Assembly (NCBI GenBank): GCA_029784795.1
Contig: JAFMAW010000059.1
Span: forward strand, 1 to 5,775
Source of the DNA: Nitrososphaerota archaeon
GTDB lineage: Archaea; Thermoproteota; Nitrososphaeria; Nitrososphaerales; UBA183
Length of the DNA stretch: 5,775 bases
Direction of reading: 5' to 3'
The translations under genes and the position numbers were made by a program. The notes below the pieces were generated by a model. That model saw only the letters and a program-made list of their open reading frames with translations, ran no database searches and was not told where the DNA came from. This document shows, in pieces, positions 4,940-5,775 of this stretch (position 1 is the first letter of the stretch; each line of letters starts with the position of its first letter).

Positions 4940-5775
4940 TCAGCTGCCCACTAGCTGAATGTACGGGCGTGTGAACAGCGACCATTCGCCAGTCTTGGGA
5001 TTGCGCCTGGAGTTGACGAATACGTGCCAGTTCTTCTCGTCGAGCCCAGGAAAGTCTGACCTGTAGCAGTAGCCGGGCCACCTGGTCTCCTTCCTGTGCA
5101 GCGTGTGCCTGAGGACCGCCTCCGCCGTCAGGACCCTGTGGTGGAGCTCCCACGCCCTCTGCAGCTGGTGCAGGTTCTCTGCCCCGAGGTGGGCAAGGTC
5201 CTCGTTCAGCATCCCCAGCAACTCCAGCCCCCTGTTGAGCAGCACTTCGTTGGTGGTGTAGTAGGAACCCCAGCCTCCGACATACTCGTCCATTATCTTC
5301 TCCAACCGCACGACCCCTTGGTCGGGATAAAGGTAGAACGGCGACACAGTCCCCCGCGTTATCATGTTCCTTCCGAGCCTGTAAGTCTCCATTGGCCTGA
5401 AGATTTCGTCTCTGATGGCCTCTACCCGCCCTGGCTCGATTGAGGTCTTCTTGTCTGCCACCCTCTCGGTGAGATATGCGACCGCCGCCTTGCCAGCCAG
5501 CCTCCCTTCGGTGAAGGAGCCAGAAGAAAACTTGTGGGCTGAGCCGCCGATGGTGTCACCGGCGCCGAAGAGCCCCTGGACCGTGGTCATCCGGTTGTAG
5601 CCCCAGGCGTACTCTCCGGACGAAAGGTCGGCAGGCCCGCTCGCCCATGCGCCTGAGCAGGTGGCGTGAGAGCCCATGACGTATGGTTCGGATGTCGTGA
5701 GCTCGGGATTGATTTCCTTCGGGTCGATGTTCTGCGAAGCCCAGACCACCGCCTGGCCGATGGTCATGCCGAGGA
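4940..5775 (-). CDS. aprA: Adenylylsulfate (APS) reductase alpha subunit, C-terminal part
   Basis: The frame runs in from the right edge: residues Leu-Gly precede the Met at 5767, so that Met is internal. About 277 residues are visible of a family that usually has 600-670. AprA carries the FAD of the cytoplasmic AprAB complex, which reduces APS to sulfite and AMP in sulfate reducers and runs backwards in many sulfur oxidisers. Family hallmarks, numbered from Met 5767, are EPYVMGSHATCSGAWASGP (27-45), YAWGYNRMTTVQGLFGAGD (53-71), the FAD-contacting SAHKFSSGSFTEGRLAGKAA (76-95), the helical domain from about 100 to 225, and the signature tail ETRWPGYCYRSDFPGLDEKNWHVF (starting at 227) with NPKTGEW (256-262). 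The tail normally reads WPGYYYR; Cys233 replaces a Tyr. The protein ends YIQLVGS and sat starts 13 bp later. AprB, the iron-sulfur partner, would be expected just upstream beyond the window. Confidence 0.96.
   Translation of the reverse strand, partial: LGMTIGQAVVWASQNIDPKEINPELTTSEPYVMGSHATCSGAWASGPADLSSGEYAWGYNRMTTVQGLFGAGDTIGGSAHKFSSGSFTEGRLAGKAAVAYLTERVADKKTSIEPGRVEAIRDEIFRPMETYRLGRNMITRGTVSPFYLYPDQGVVRLEKIMDEYVGGWGSYYTTNEVLLNRGLELLGMLNEDLAHLGAENLHQLQRAWELHHRVLTAEAVLRHTLHRKETRWPGYCYRSDFPGLDEKNWHVFVNSRRNPKTGEWSLFTRPYIQLVGS

Noticed and set aside
5765..5767. ATG at 5767 as the start of a short AprA-like protein
   Set aside because: The frame continues open to the window edge, and the visible part matches only the C-terminal portion of AprA, so the Met is internal.

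Overview
The window looks like GC-rich archaeal DNA (roughly 60% G+C by eye), probably from the Thermoproteota side (Crenarchaeota or Nitrososphaeria-like lineages). The evidence is a Y-family polymerase of the Sulfolobus Dpo4 type that ends in a PCNA-binding motif, TTG and GTG starts on several genes, tightly overlapping genes, and an isolated AT-rich TATA-like element at a divergent promoter. I cannot name the genus.

Layout. Positions 1-2087 hold a leftward cluster read in the order methyltransferase (1320-2087), dinB (166-1323) and a gene cut by the left edge (1-169). The stop of each gene overlaps the start of the next (TTGA, then GTGA), so the three are probably co-transcribed and translationally coupled. 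A 56-bp divergent spacer with one near-symmetric TATA-like element separates this cluster from a rightward FAD-dependent oxidoreductase of the DAO family (2144-3457). A 308-bp convergent spacer (3458-3765) follows, with no convincing gene but some coding-like fragments. The right third is a leftward pair: the C-terminal part of aprA (adenylylsulfate reductase alpha, cut by the right edge) followed 13 bp later by sat (ATP sulfurylase).

How the genes work together. Sat and AprA catalyse consecutive steps of dissimilatory sulfur metabolism: sulfate + ATP to APS + PPi, and APS to sulfite + AMP. The pair could run towards sulfate reduction or, in reverse, towards sulfite oxidation. The window shows no dsr, qmo or apr-membrane gene to decide the direction. 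The dinB cluster points to lesion-bypass synthesis tied to the PCNA clamp; why a UbiE-like methyltransferase is coupled to it is not evident. The FAD enzyme probably oxidises an amine or amino acid, but its substrate cannot be read from the sequence.

No tRNA, rRNA, CRISPR array, insertion sequence or prophage was seen. I found no clear new multi-gene system. The most notable points are the aprA-sat pair in a Dpo4-bearing archaeon, a His-to-Gln change in the Sat GRDHAG motif, and the possible gene remnant in the convergent spacer.
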